DNA of 64,000 bases from Oleiphilus sp. (GTDB lineage: Bacteria; Pseudomonadota; Gammaproteobacteria; Pseudomonadales; Oleiphilaceae), in assembly GCA_006212045.1 (NCBI GenBank), contig PZPK01000003.1, positions 62,001 through 126,000 of the forward strand, read 5' to 3'. Each line of letters begins with the position of its first letter. Position 1 is the stretch's first letter. The position numbers were made by a program, and so were the translations under genes. A model generated the notes under the pieces. It was given only the letters and a program-made list of their open reading frames with translations, ran no database searches and had not been told where the DNA came from. Shown in pieces: positions 1-7,865 of this stretch.

Positions 1-1
1 G

Positions 2-2140
2 AATACCCGTTTTGATGACGTATCACTGGTTCGGGCGGCGCGACACCTCAAACTCAAGGCAAGAGCGGGCCGATTCGAACTGAAACAGCTGCAGAAAATT
101 GCTCTGCCGGCGATCGCAAAAGCACGGGACGGCAGTTACTTTTTGCTGGCGCGTCTGGATTTTGAATCAAGCGAGCAAGGCAAGGTGCTGATCCAACGAA
201 TCAGCGCAGAAAAGCCCGGACCTGAAACCCTGAGTAAAGCCGCGTTTGACGCGCTTTGGTCAGGAGAGCTGATTTTGGTGACCAAACGTTCAGTCCTGCC
301 GGGAATGAGCGGTAAATTCGATATTTCCTGGTTTATCCCCTCCATCATCAAGTACAAGCGGATTCTTTACCAGGTGCTCATTGCCTCCTGCTTTATACAG
401 CTCTTCGCCCTGATCACGCCCCTGTTTTTTCAGGTGGTGATCGACAAGGTGTTGGTGCATCAGGGTCTGACGACACTTGATGTGCTGTGTATCGGACTAG
501 TCGTGATATCGCTGTTTGATGTCGTACTCAATGGACTGCGCACTTACGTCTTTTCCCATACGACGAACCGTGTTGATGTCACGCTTGGCGCGCGTCTGTT
601 TCATCATCTCATGCATTTGCCGATCGGTTTCTTTCAGTCCCGCCAGGTCGGAACGACCGTCGCCCGTGTGCACGAGCTGAACACCATTCGAGAATTTATT
701 ACCGGCTCCGCACTGACGCTGGTGATTGATTTGGGTTTTACCCTGATCTTTTTCGCGGTGATGTATTTTTACAGCCCAACCCTGACCTGGATTGTGCTTG
801 GTTCGATCCCTTTTTATGTGGCTTTGTCAGTGTATATCACGCCGATACTGCGCAACCGTTTGAATGAGAAGTTTAGACGCGGTGCCGAGAATCAGGCCTT
901 TTTAGTCGAGTCTATCGCGGGGGCTGAAACCTTGAAGTCGATGTCAGTGGAACCGCAAATGCAAGGACGCTGGGAAGAGCAACTCGCGGGTTTTGTGTCG
1001 GCTTCATTTAAAGCGAATAATCTCGGGAATATTGCCAGTCAGGTGGCCAGCCTGATTAACAAGATTGTGACGGTGCTGATTCTTTGGGTCGGCGCCACTC
1101 AGGTGATTGCCGGTGCGTTAACGGTGGGTCAGCTAATCGCTTTTAATATGATAGCGGGACGCGTTAGCGCACCGATTCTAAAACTGGTGCAGCTGTGGCA
1201 AGACTTCCAGCAGGCCGGTATTTCTCTGGAAAGATTGGGTGATATTCTGAATACGCCAACTGAACCGACACATAATCCAAACCGGACCAGCCTACCTGAG
1301 ATTAAAGGTAAGGTCAGCTTCGACCGGGTCACTTTTCGTTATCAGCCTGATCGTCCGGAAGTGCTGAAGGATTTGAGTCTTGACGTGAACGCCGGGGAAG
1401 TGATCGGGATCGTGGGCCGCTCCGGATCTGGCAAAAGCACCTTGACCAAACTGGTACAGCGTCTGTACGTTCCTGAAAGCGGTCGTGTTCTGGTCGACGG
1501 TGTTGATCTTGCGCAGGTAGACACGGCATGGCTTAGACGGCAAGTCGGGGTGGTCTTGCAGGAAAACGTCCTGTTTAACCGTTCGGTAAAAGACAATATC
1601 GCGTTGTCAGACCCTAGCCTGTCGATTGAAGCTGTGATATATGCAGCGCAGCTAGCCGGGGCGCATGAGTTTATCCTTGAGCTCCCCGAGGGCTACGACA
1701 CCGTCGTTGGGGAGCAGGGAGCCTCACTTTCCGGTGGCCAAAAGCAGCGTATTGCAATAGCTCGGGCCCTGATCAGCAATCCTCGTGTACTTATCTTTGA
1801 TGAGGCGACCAGTGCGCTCGACTATGAAAGCGAACGCATCATTCAGGACAATATGCGAAGGATCTGCAAGGACAGAACCGTCTTTATCATCGCGCATCGC
1901 CTGTCGACGGTGCGGATGGCAGATCGCATCATTGTTGTCGATCAAGGCAGAATCATCGAAAGTGGTAATCACGACAGCTTAATGGATAAGAATGGCTACT
2001 ATGCCAGACTGCATAGCCACCAAAGCCATGTTCCTTCCATTCGTGAGGTGCAAACTTCAAGCGGGCAATCCGGGTTGCGCTATTCAACGCAATACAGGCA
2101 AGGAAAAAACGCTTTCGAGAAACCGGAGGGGGCGTCATGA
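2..2140 (+). CDS. Type I secretion system permease/ATPase (HlyB/LapB family), 5' partial
   Basis: Inner-membrane ABC exporter of a type I secretion system, which would move a C-terminally signalled protein (often an RTX protein or adhesin) through an HlyD adaptor and a TolC-type pore. The reading frame is open to the window edge, so the true start lies upstream. The first ~50 residues look like the end of a C39-like, non-peptidase domain. They are followed by a hydrophobic six-helix membrane domain (about nt 350-1200) and a nucleotide-binding domain with Walker A GRSGSGKST (near nt 1420), signature LSGGQKQR, Walker B VLIFDEATSALD and the H-loop IAHRLST. The stop overlaps the start of the HlyD gene (ATGA). 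The substrate gene is not in the window. Confidence 0.93.
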   Translation, partial: NTRFDDVSLVRAARHLKLKARAGRFELKQLQKIALPAIAKARDGSYFLLARLDFESSEQGKVLIQRISAEKPGPETLSKAAFDALWSGELILVTKRSVLPGMSGKFDISWFIPSIIKYKRILYQVLIASCFIQLFALITPLFFQVVIDKVLVHQGLTTLDVLCIGLVVISLFDVVLNGLRTYVFSHTTNRVDVTLGARLFHHLMHLPIGFFQSRQVGTTVARVHELNTIREFITGSALTLVIDLGFTLIFFAVMYFYSPTLTWIVLGSIPFYVALSVYITPILRNRLNEKFRRGAENQAFLVESIAGAETLKSMSVEPQMQGRWEEQLAGFVSASFKANNLGNIASQVASLINKIVTVLILWVGATQVIAGALTVGQLIAFNMIAGRVSAPILKLVQLWQDFQQAGISLERLGDILNTPTEPTHNPNRTSLPEIKGKVSFDRVTFRYQPDRPEVLKDLSLDVNAGEVIGIVGRSGSGKSTLTKLVQRLYVPESGRVLVDGVDLAQVDTAWLRRQVGVVLQENVLFNRSVKDNIALSDPSLSIEAVIYAAQLAGAHEFILELPEGYDTVVGEQGASLSGGQKQRIAIARALISNPRVLIFDEATSALDYESERIIQDNMRRICKDRTVFIIAHRLSTVRMADRIIVVDQGRIIESGNHDSLMDKNGYYARLHSHQSHVPSIREVQTSSGQSGLRYSTQYRQGKNAFEKPEGAS

Positions 2141-3537
2141 GCGAAGCCTGTCAGAACCCTAAAAGCAACGGGAGCAGAAACATTGCCAGCCCTGAACCGC
2201 AGACGGCGGATGCGATTATTTATGCGTTTTTACCTGCCGCAATCGAAATTGAAACGACCCCCGCTTCAAAAGCCGGACGTCTGATTATCTGGCTGATTGT
2301 CTTGCTTTTCGTGATTACCATTATCTGGGCGGTGATGGGTAAAACCGATATCGTAGCGGTTGCGCAGGGAAAGGTGATACCCAGTGGACACGTCAAGCGC
2401 TTGCAGTCTTTGGAAAACGCTCGCGTAAAAGCCATTCATGTGCGCGAAGGGCAGAATGTCCAAAAAGGTGACATCCTGATCGAGTTGGATGATCGACAGG
2501 TGCTTGCCGACTTTCAGCGTTTGCAGGGCGAACTGCAAAGTGCATCCGAAAACCTGCACCGATTAAAACTCCTGAGTGATTGGCTAAGATTCACCGAGCA
2601 GAGCGCAAAGTTGGAGAATGAGTCTGTTTTACAGCCTGAAGTTGAACTCAGTTCCGAACAGGGGTGGCTGTTGCAACAGGAACGGGCCGAGATTCGAGAG
2701 CAGCTGTCCGGCTTTCAAACAGATCAGGCTACTCTGGATGCGGAAGCGGAAATGATCAAGGCTGAAATTACCAAAAGACAACAGGTACTGCCTGTTCTTC
2801 GAGAGCGGGTTGAGGCGCTGGATACCTTGCAGCAAAAATCCTATGGTTCGAAATTGCAGTTTCTGGAGCTTAAACAGGAGTTGATCGAAGAGCAGCAGGA
2901 CCTGGCGGTACAACAGGCAAAGCTCGCCCAGCTCAGGGTAAATCAACAAGGGATAGGTAACCAGCGTAGTCTATATCTGGCGGAAAAACGCAAGCAAACG
3001 CAAGTGCAGCTGAATGAAACCCGGCTACAAGTCGAGGTTCTTGAGCAGGAAGCCGCCAAGTCAAAAGACCGGCTGTATCACTTTACGCTCAATGCGCCGA
3101 TTACAGGTCAGGTACAACAGCTTGCTGTACATACGATCGGTGGTGTTATCACTTCAGCAGAGCCTCTGATGGTGCTGGTACCCAATCAGGACAAACTGGA
3201 AGTCGAGGTTATGGTCCAGAACAAAGATATCGGATTTGTGGAAGAGGGGCAGGAAGTCGCGGTCAAGGTCGATACTTTTAACTTTACCAAATACGGATTG
3301 TTGAATGGCCGTCTGACATCGGTATCAGAGGATGCTATGCAGGATGAAAATCTCGGTCTGGTGTATTCTGCGCGCGTTCAGTTGGAGCAGGAGGGTCTGA
3401 CCGTGAATGAACGTTTTCTGCGTCTGTCTCCCGGCATGTCTGTGACGGCCGAGGTCAAGACCGGCACACGCAGACTGATCGAGTTTTTTCTCTCCCCGTT
3501 GCTGCGCTATCAGCAGGAAAGTCTGGGGGAGCGATGA
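2137..3537 (+). CDS. HlyD family type I secretion periplasmic adaptor
   Basis: Membrane fusion protein linking the upstream ABC exporter to an outer-membrane TolC-like channel. The 466-residue protein has a short cytoplasmic N-terminus, one membrane segment at about residues 48-66, a lipoyl half-motif near residue 100 (VREGQNVQKGD), a long Gln/Glu-rich coiled coil at about 130-300, and a C-terminal beta-barrel-like part with the HlyD-type stretch RLSPGMSVTAEVKTG. The start overlaps the stop of the exporter gene by four bases, so the two are probably translationally coupled. Length and architecture are normal for the HlyD/LapC group. Confidence 0.93.
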   Translation: MSEACQNPKSNGSRNIASPEPQTADAIIYAFLPAAIEIETTPASKAGRLIIWLIVLLFVITIIWAVMGKTDIVAVAQGKVIPSGHVKRLQSLENARVKAIHVREGQNVQKGDILIELDDRQVLADFQRLQGELQSASENLHRLKLLSDWLRFTEQSAKLENESVLQPEVELSSEQGWLLQQERAEIREQLSGFQTDQATLDAEAEMIKAEITKRQQVLPVLRERVEALDTLQQKSYGSKLQFLELKQELIEEQQDLAVQQAKLAQLRVNQQGIGNQRSLYLAEKRKQTQVQLNETRLQVEVLEQEAAKSKDRLYHFTLNAPITGQVQQLAVHTIGGVITSAEPLMVLVPNQDKLEVEVMVQNKDIGFVEEGQEVAVKVDTFNFTKYGLLNGRLTSVSEDAMQDENLGLVYSARVQLEQEGLTVNERFLRLSPGMSVTAEVKTGTRRLIEFFLSPLLRYQQESLGER

Positions 3538-3651
3538 CCCGGATGTTCGGGAGAACAAGAACCTGCAATACTCATCGCCAGTTTTTGTTAGAGATACCCG
3601 TGAGAAGGCGCAACGACAGGCGTCATCAAGCGCAAGCCAGGGGAAGTCACA

Positions 3652-3996
3652 GTGGAACAAATCAGCGTTATAAATATGATCACAGTGCCGGATGGCATGG
3701 ATGAGATCGCGATTCAGATACGCGACGAATATGCATCCTACTTTAGCAAGCAGGATGGCTTTTTAAGTTCGACCTTTTACAAGTCAATACATAGAGAGCC
3801 CGACAATTCAATGAAGTATATCAACACGGTGGTTTGGGCCTCTTACGCGCACTTTGAGAAGGTGGTTAATGCGGGTTTTGACAATCCGGAGGGTGAAAAC
3901 GCTGACGGTAAAAAGGTGCTTGGCAAAGGCTTTCCTGAGCCAATAAAAATATCTCCCGGACAGTACATCATCATTGGCGAGACTGGGCCATCCTGA
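3652..3996 (+). CDS. Antibiotic biosynthesis monooxygenase (ABM)-like small protein
   Basis: A 114-residue protein with the general pattern of the ABM dimeric alpha-beta barrel superfamily: an N-terminal strand (SVINMITVPDG), a helix, then the GFLSSTFYKS and VVWASYAHFEKV segments typical of these folds. Members act as small monooxygenases, as haem-degrading enzymes or as proteins of unknown role, and nothing here fixes a substrate. The start is GTG at 3652, preceded by AGGGGAA at a suitable distance. An ATG eight codons downstream (3676) is possible but would trim the first beta strand. It follows the type I secretion genes by 114 bp and may or may not be co-transcribed. Confidence 0.7.
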   Translation: MEQISVINMITVPDGMDEIAIQIRDEYASYFSKQDGFLSSTFYKSIHREPDNSMKYINTVVWASYAHFEKVVNAGFDNPEGENADGKKVLGKGFPEPIKISPGQYIIIGETGPS

Positions 3997-4127
3997 GAAC
4001 ATAAATGTATTTACGAGGTAAATCCGAAGTCCACTGCCAGTGCGCAGCGTTCAACATTCATAATGGCAAGCCAAAGAGCACACATCATCGAAGGAGGGCT
4101 TGGACACCAGGTGTTAAACGCGATGTC

Positions 4128-4910
4128 TCATGAGGAAAACGGTGACGAACGCGCGATTTTTTCAACCAGCTTCGGAACAAAAAAGTAGAGCATACGTCCA
4201 AATCTTGTTCTGATGTCCATTACTTCCGTTGGGCGTTTTCGAATGGCTTTGAGCACCCATTCGGCGGCCTGCTCCGCTGACATGCCAGGCAGCTTTTGAA
4301 AACTTTGCGTTGCACTGCTCATTTCAGTATGCACCAGGGGGTAATGGATTTGTGTGACGGCGAGTCCGCGATCCTGAAGCTCAATTCGCAATGTGTTCGA
4401 AATTTTGTCCAGGGCAATCTTACTGCCATTGTAGGGTCCGAAACGGGCGGCAGGCAGCAGGGTCCCCCAGGTTGAGGAGTTAATGATTTGTCCATGCCCG
4501 GACTCGAGTAGCGCTGGCAGAAAATTTCTTATCAGGCGTACCGGGGAAAAATAATTGATCGTCATGCAGCGCTCAAAATCATGGTAGCGATCAAGCGAAT
4601 CGGTCATGGGCCGCCGTATGGAGCGCCCGGCATTATTGAACAACACATCTATGGCCGGATGATCCTTCAGGATACGTTCTGAGAGACCATCAATTTCGTC
4701 GGTATTGGACAAATCCGCGACATAGGCCTGTGCCTGTCCACCACTTGCAATAATGTCATCTGTGACGGCCTGCAGAAGGTTTTCCCTACGCGCGACCAGC
4801 AGCACGAATGCGCCCAGTGACGCCAGTTTAAGCGCAGTTGCCTTACCGATACCGCTGGACGCACCAGTGATAATAATTTTTTTGCTGTGGAGTTGTTTCT
4901 CGGTGTTCAC
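4128..4910 (-). CDS. SDR family NAD(P)-dependent oxidoreductase
   Basis: A 260-residue classical short-chain dehydrogenase/reductase. Visible motifs are the cofactor-binding TGASSGIG at residues 15-22, NNAG at 92-95, catalytic Ser near 145-146 (NSSTWG) and the YNGSK motif giving Tyr160 and Lys164. Arg41-Arg42 after the second strand suggest NADP(H) preference, which is an inference. The C-terminal tail (MLYFFVPKLVEKIA) is hydrophobic and may touch the membrane, as in SDRs acting on lipid substrates. The substrate cannot be told. Upstream on the same strand, 173 bp away, is a hybrid histidine kinase. Confidence 0.9.
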   Translation of the reverse strand: MNTEKQLHSKKIIITGASSGIGKATALKLASLGAFVLLVARRENLLQAVTDDIIASGGQAQAYVADLSNTDEIDGLSERILKDHPAIDVLFNNAGRSIRRPMTDSLDRYHDFERCMTINYFSPVRLIRNFLPALLESGHGQIINSSTWGTLLPAARFGPYNGSKIALDKISNTLRIELQDRGLAVTQIHYPLVHTEMSSATQSFQKLPGMSAEQAAEWVLKAIRKRPTEVMDIRTRFGRMLYFFVPKLVEKIARSSPFSS

Positions 4911-5083
4911 TGCGGAATAGATCCTTTTGCTTGTTCGTAGCAGCTTGTTTTTGATAGATATTTCCAGTGATTGTAAAGCCTGATGATTAGGATGTCAGAA
5001 TTATTTCGTTGCTTGCCGGGATGATACAAGGTTGTTCACAAAGCGATGACGGCTGAGCCCCTGGTGATAGACGCTGTTATGTG

Positions 5084-6835
5084 TCAATCAGTCAAGCGAT
5101 CGAGGACGCGTGCAAGTTCTGAGATGTCGACCGGTTTTGAGATGAATCCGTTCATGCCAGCTTCCAGACAGGCAGCCCGGTCTTCAGCAAATGCGTTTGC
5201 GGTGACGGCAATAATCGGATTGGTATATCCTTTCTGACGCAGAATTCGGGTGGCTTGCAGGCCGTCCATATTCTGCATACGCACATCCATCAGTATGACC
5301 TCGGTGTCCGGGTGTTGATCGATGAAATCAATCGCCTGTTGTCCGCTGTTAACGGTGACGCAGGCGCTTACACCCAAAGACTCAAGCAGGGACTTGAGAA
5401 CAACGCAATTCATTTCAACATCGTCGACAATGAGTATGGTGCGATTCTCTAATTGTCCATTGGAGCCAATTGCGCCGTCGGTATCGATCTGCGCTAAAGC
5501 CGCCTCATCATGTTGCGTCTTCAGTGGCAGAGTGGCAGAGATATGTGTGCCAATGCCCGGTTCGCTATCTATATCGATTTGCCCTTCCATGGCTTCAACT
5601 ATTCTGTTGACGATACTTAGTCCAAGACCTGTACCCCTATGCAAGCGATTGCCTGCATTCCCGGCCTGGACAAAGTCTTCAAATAGTCTGGCCTGATCTG
5701 CTTTTTCAATGCCTGTGCCCGTGTCCTCTACAAATAGCTTTAGGCTTTCGTTCTGTTCGGTACTTACACCTAAAACGATTCTGCCTTGTTCTGTAAATTT
5801 TGCGGCATTCGAAAGGAAGTTAAGGGTGATTTGCGCAATACGATTGGGGTCGGCATTCACGAAAAGCGGTCCGGTTGGCAGGACGAGCTCAAAAGCGACC
5901 TTCGGTGGAATATTTGCGCTATACATGTGGTGCAGCTGTTGCAGTTGTTGAGCCAAATCGTAGGGTCTCGGATGTAATTCCACGCCGACAGAATCAAACT
6001 TGCTGATATCCAGGATGTCATTGATGAGAGTAAGAAGGAGATTTGCTGCTAATTGTATATCCACGATACGTTCTTTGGATGAGGGCGGCAGATCGCCTTT
6101 GGCAAGCAGGGTGCTGTTGCCAATCACACTATTCAGTGGGGTGCGCAATTCATGGCTCATGGTTGCCAGAAACATGGCTTTGCTCTTGGCAGATTGTTCT
6201 GCGGCTTCTTTGGCCCGCACCAGATCCTCAAGTAACTCACGACCTTTGCGCATTTCTGCTGACAAGTCATCTTCCCGTTGTTTGTACAGATTGAACAATC
6301 CATAGAAAATGGCTGTGACGACCGTGACAATGATGATCGAGGATGCGAGGGCAATGTTTTCAGCGTTTTCAAGTTGCATGATCGGGGGAGGAAGTAGCCC
6401 CATTTTCATCAGTACGAAGTTAAATATGATCGCACCTAAAGAGAGACAGCAAACGATGAAGGTCGCTCTGCCGCCTACAAGTAGAGCTGTAATCAGGGGC
6501 GGAAGAATAAAAAACACGGTTGTGGGACCACGCAAGGCCATATTGTTGTAATGCACGTAATAGGCGGCGATCAGGGTCAGAGATATCGTGATTCGGCTGG
6601 GCCATTTCAAACATGGCGATAGCTTTATCATACAGACCGGTATGATCAGGGAGGAGATCAAGACTGTCGAAATCAAGCGTCGGGGCGGTAGGCTTTGTTC
6701 TGCGACCAGCACGAAGAGCAAAGTTGCAATACCCGCACTGGCGACGCTCAATGTGAAGAACACCAGCGAGCGCGCTCTAACGCGGTCCGCACTGTCAGAC
6801 AACAGATCTTCGTGAATCAGGCGATCAATGATCAC
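5084..6835 (-). CDS. Membrane-bound hybrid sensor histidine kinase/response regulator
   Basis: A 583-residue two-component protein. About six hydrophobic segments fill residues 22-180, with no recognisable extracytoplasmic sensor domain, so sensing is probably within the membrane. A short coiled linker leads to HisKA with phospho-acceptor His228 (ATMSHELRTPLNSV), then HATPase_c with the N box near Asn343, G1 DTGTGI (371-376) and G2 GTGLGLSIV (401-409). A C-terminal receiver domain follows, with acidic Asp471/Asp472, phospho-acceptor Asp517 (LMDVRM) and Lys567. No output domain or Hpt is attached. The phosphorelay partner is not evident; the neighbouring MscS/NTPase pair is upstream on the same strand. 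Target unknown. Confidence 0.93.
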   Translation of the reverse strand: MIIDRLIHEDLLSDSADRVRARSLVFFTLSVASAGIATLLFVLVAEQSLPPRRLISTVLISSLIIPVCMIKLSPCLKWPSRITISLTLIAAYYVHYNNMALRGPTTVFFILPPLITALLVGGRATFIVCCLSLGAIIFNFVLMKMGLLPPPIMQLENAENIALASSIIIVTVVTAIFYGLFNLYKQREDDLSAEMRKGRELLEDLVRAKEAAEQSAKSKAMFLATMSHELRTPLNSVIGNSTLLAKGDLPPSSKERIVDIQLAANLLLTLINDILDISKFDSVGVELHPRPYDLAQQLQQLHHMYSANIPPKVAFELVLPTGPLFVNADPNRIAQITLNFLSNAAKFTEQGRIVLGVSTEQNESLKLFVEDTGTGIEKADQARLFEDFVQAGNAGNRLHRGTGLGLSIVNRIVEAMEGQIDIDSEPGIGTHISATLPLKTQHDEAALAQIDTDGAIGSNGQLENRTILIVDDVEMNCVVLKSLLESLGVSACVTVNSGQQAIDFIDQHPDTEVILMDVRMQNMDGLQATRILRQKGYTNPIIAVTANAFAEDRAACLEAGMNGFISKPVDISELARVLDRLTD

Positions 6836-7003
6836 AAGCCAGCCTTGCAGTATTGGATTTGAGTTTCAGTCTTATCAGTATAGACCTGTGTTTGGCAGGT
6901 CAATGCACTTTTCAGGTATGGGTTTTGCTCAAGTGACGGGGGCGTTCAGTAGCATGGCTGGTTCAACAGTACTGTCCTGTTGGTCTGATCGGCATGTATA
7001 CAT

Positions 7004-7837
7004 TCAGCCAGCCATCTGTGGGGCAATGGCGAGTTCGCGCCCGGGTCTCTTTATGCCCCGCTCAATAAACAGACGGGAAACTCGCTCTATCACGTCACTC
7101 TGAAAGGCTTTTTCGTAATGAACATCAAGAACATAGGCCTTGGCCCGAATCTGAAGAGCCAGCCTTTCCGCGATGACCACTTCATTGAGCGTCAGGGAAA
7201 CCGGTTTCTTAAGATAGGCAAAGCGGCTGGTCACGATGACCTCATGGATAAGGGACTGGGCCTGCGAGATATCGGCATCGAGTGCGACGTGAAAGTCACA
7301 TACCACCATCATGTCCAATGCGCCGGCATTGCCACTGGCCACCACATCCGTAATGAAACGCGCATTGGGGATCGTGACCAGATTATCGTCCAATGTGTTG
7401 AGGCGCACCGAACGAAGCCCAATACTGATGATTTCTCCGTAGGTATCGCCAAAATTAACGCGATCACCCACTTGAAATGGCCGGTCAAACAGCAATACCA
7501 GGCCGGCGATGACCGAAGCGGCGACATCTTTTAATGCAATACCCATTGCGACTGCGGCGGAGCCGCCCACGGCTAGAAGCATTTCGCGTGGCGGGTTAAT
7601 GATAACGGCAATCACAAAGTAGGTACCAAATATATACCAGGCAAAAGTGAAAAGTGTCGCCATCTGAAGGATCATAAAACGCTTTGAGGGCAGTTTTTCC
7701 ATCAGGGTTTCACCGACCTTGCGGATAATCTTGTTGCTGGCCCACAGTCCAGTCACGGCCAGTATCAGCCAAAAGATTTTGCCCAGGTCGAGCAGGTCAC
7801 CAAAAGCGGCTATGCCTTCAAGTGTCTGATTGTCCAT
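7004..7837 (-). CDS. MscS-family small-conductance mechanosensitive channel
   Basis: A 277-residue channel subunit of the MscS family. Membrane segments lie at about residues 18-35 and 54-80, and the pore helix TM3 at about 86-118 shows the small-residue pattern GGSAAVAMGIALKDVAASVIAG. The beta domain follows, with DRPFQVGD, the LNTLDDNLVTIPNARF stretch and a soluble C-terminal domain. Members form heptamers that gate under membrane tension. The gene lies 28 bp downstream of a 943-residue membrane NTPase gene on the same strand, which strongly suggests an operon and a joint function. Confidence 0.93.
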   Translation of the reverse strand: MDNQTLEGIAAFGDLLDLGKIFWLILAVTGLWASNKIIRKVGETLMEKLPSKRFMILQMATLFTFAWYIFGTYFVIAVIINPPREMLLAVGGSAAVAMGIALKDVAASVIAGLVLLFDRPFQVGDRVNFGDTYGEIISIGLRSVRLNTLDDNLVTIPNARFITDVVASGNAGALDMMVVCDFHVALDADISQAQSLIHEVIVTSRFAYLKKPVSLTLNEVVIAERLALQIRAKAYVLDVHYEKAFQSDVIERVSRLFIERGIKRPGRELAIAPQMAG

Positions 7838-7865
7838 CAGGTAGTCTCTCCGTTAGTGCACAGGA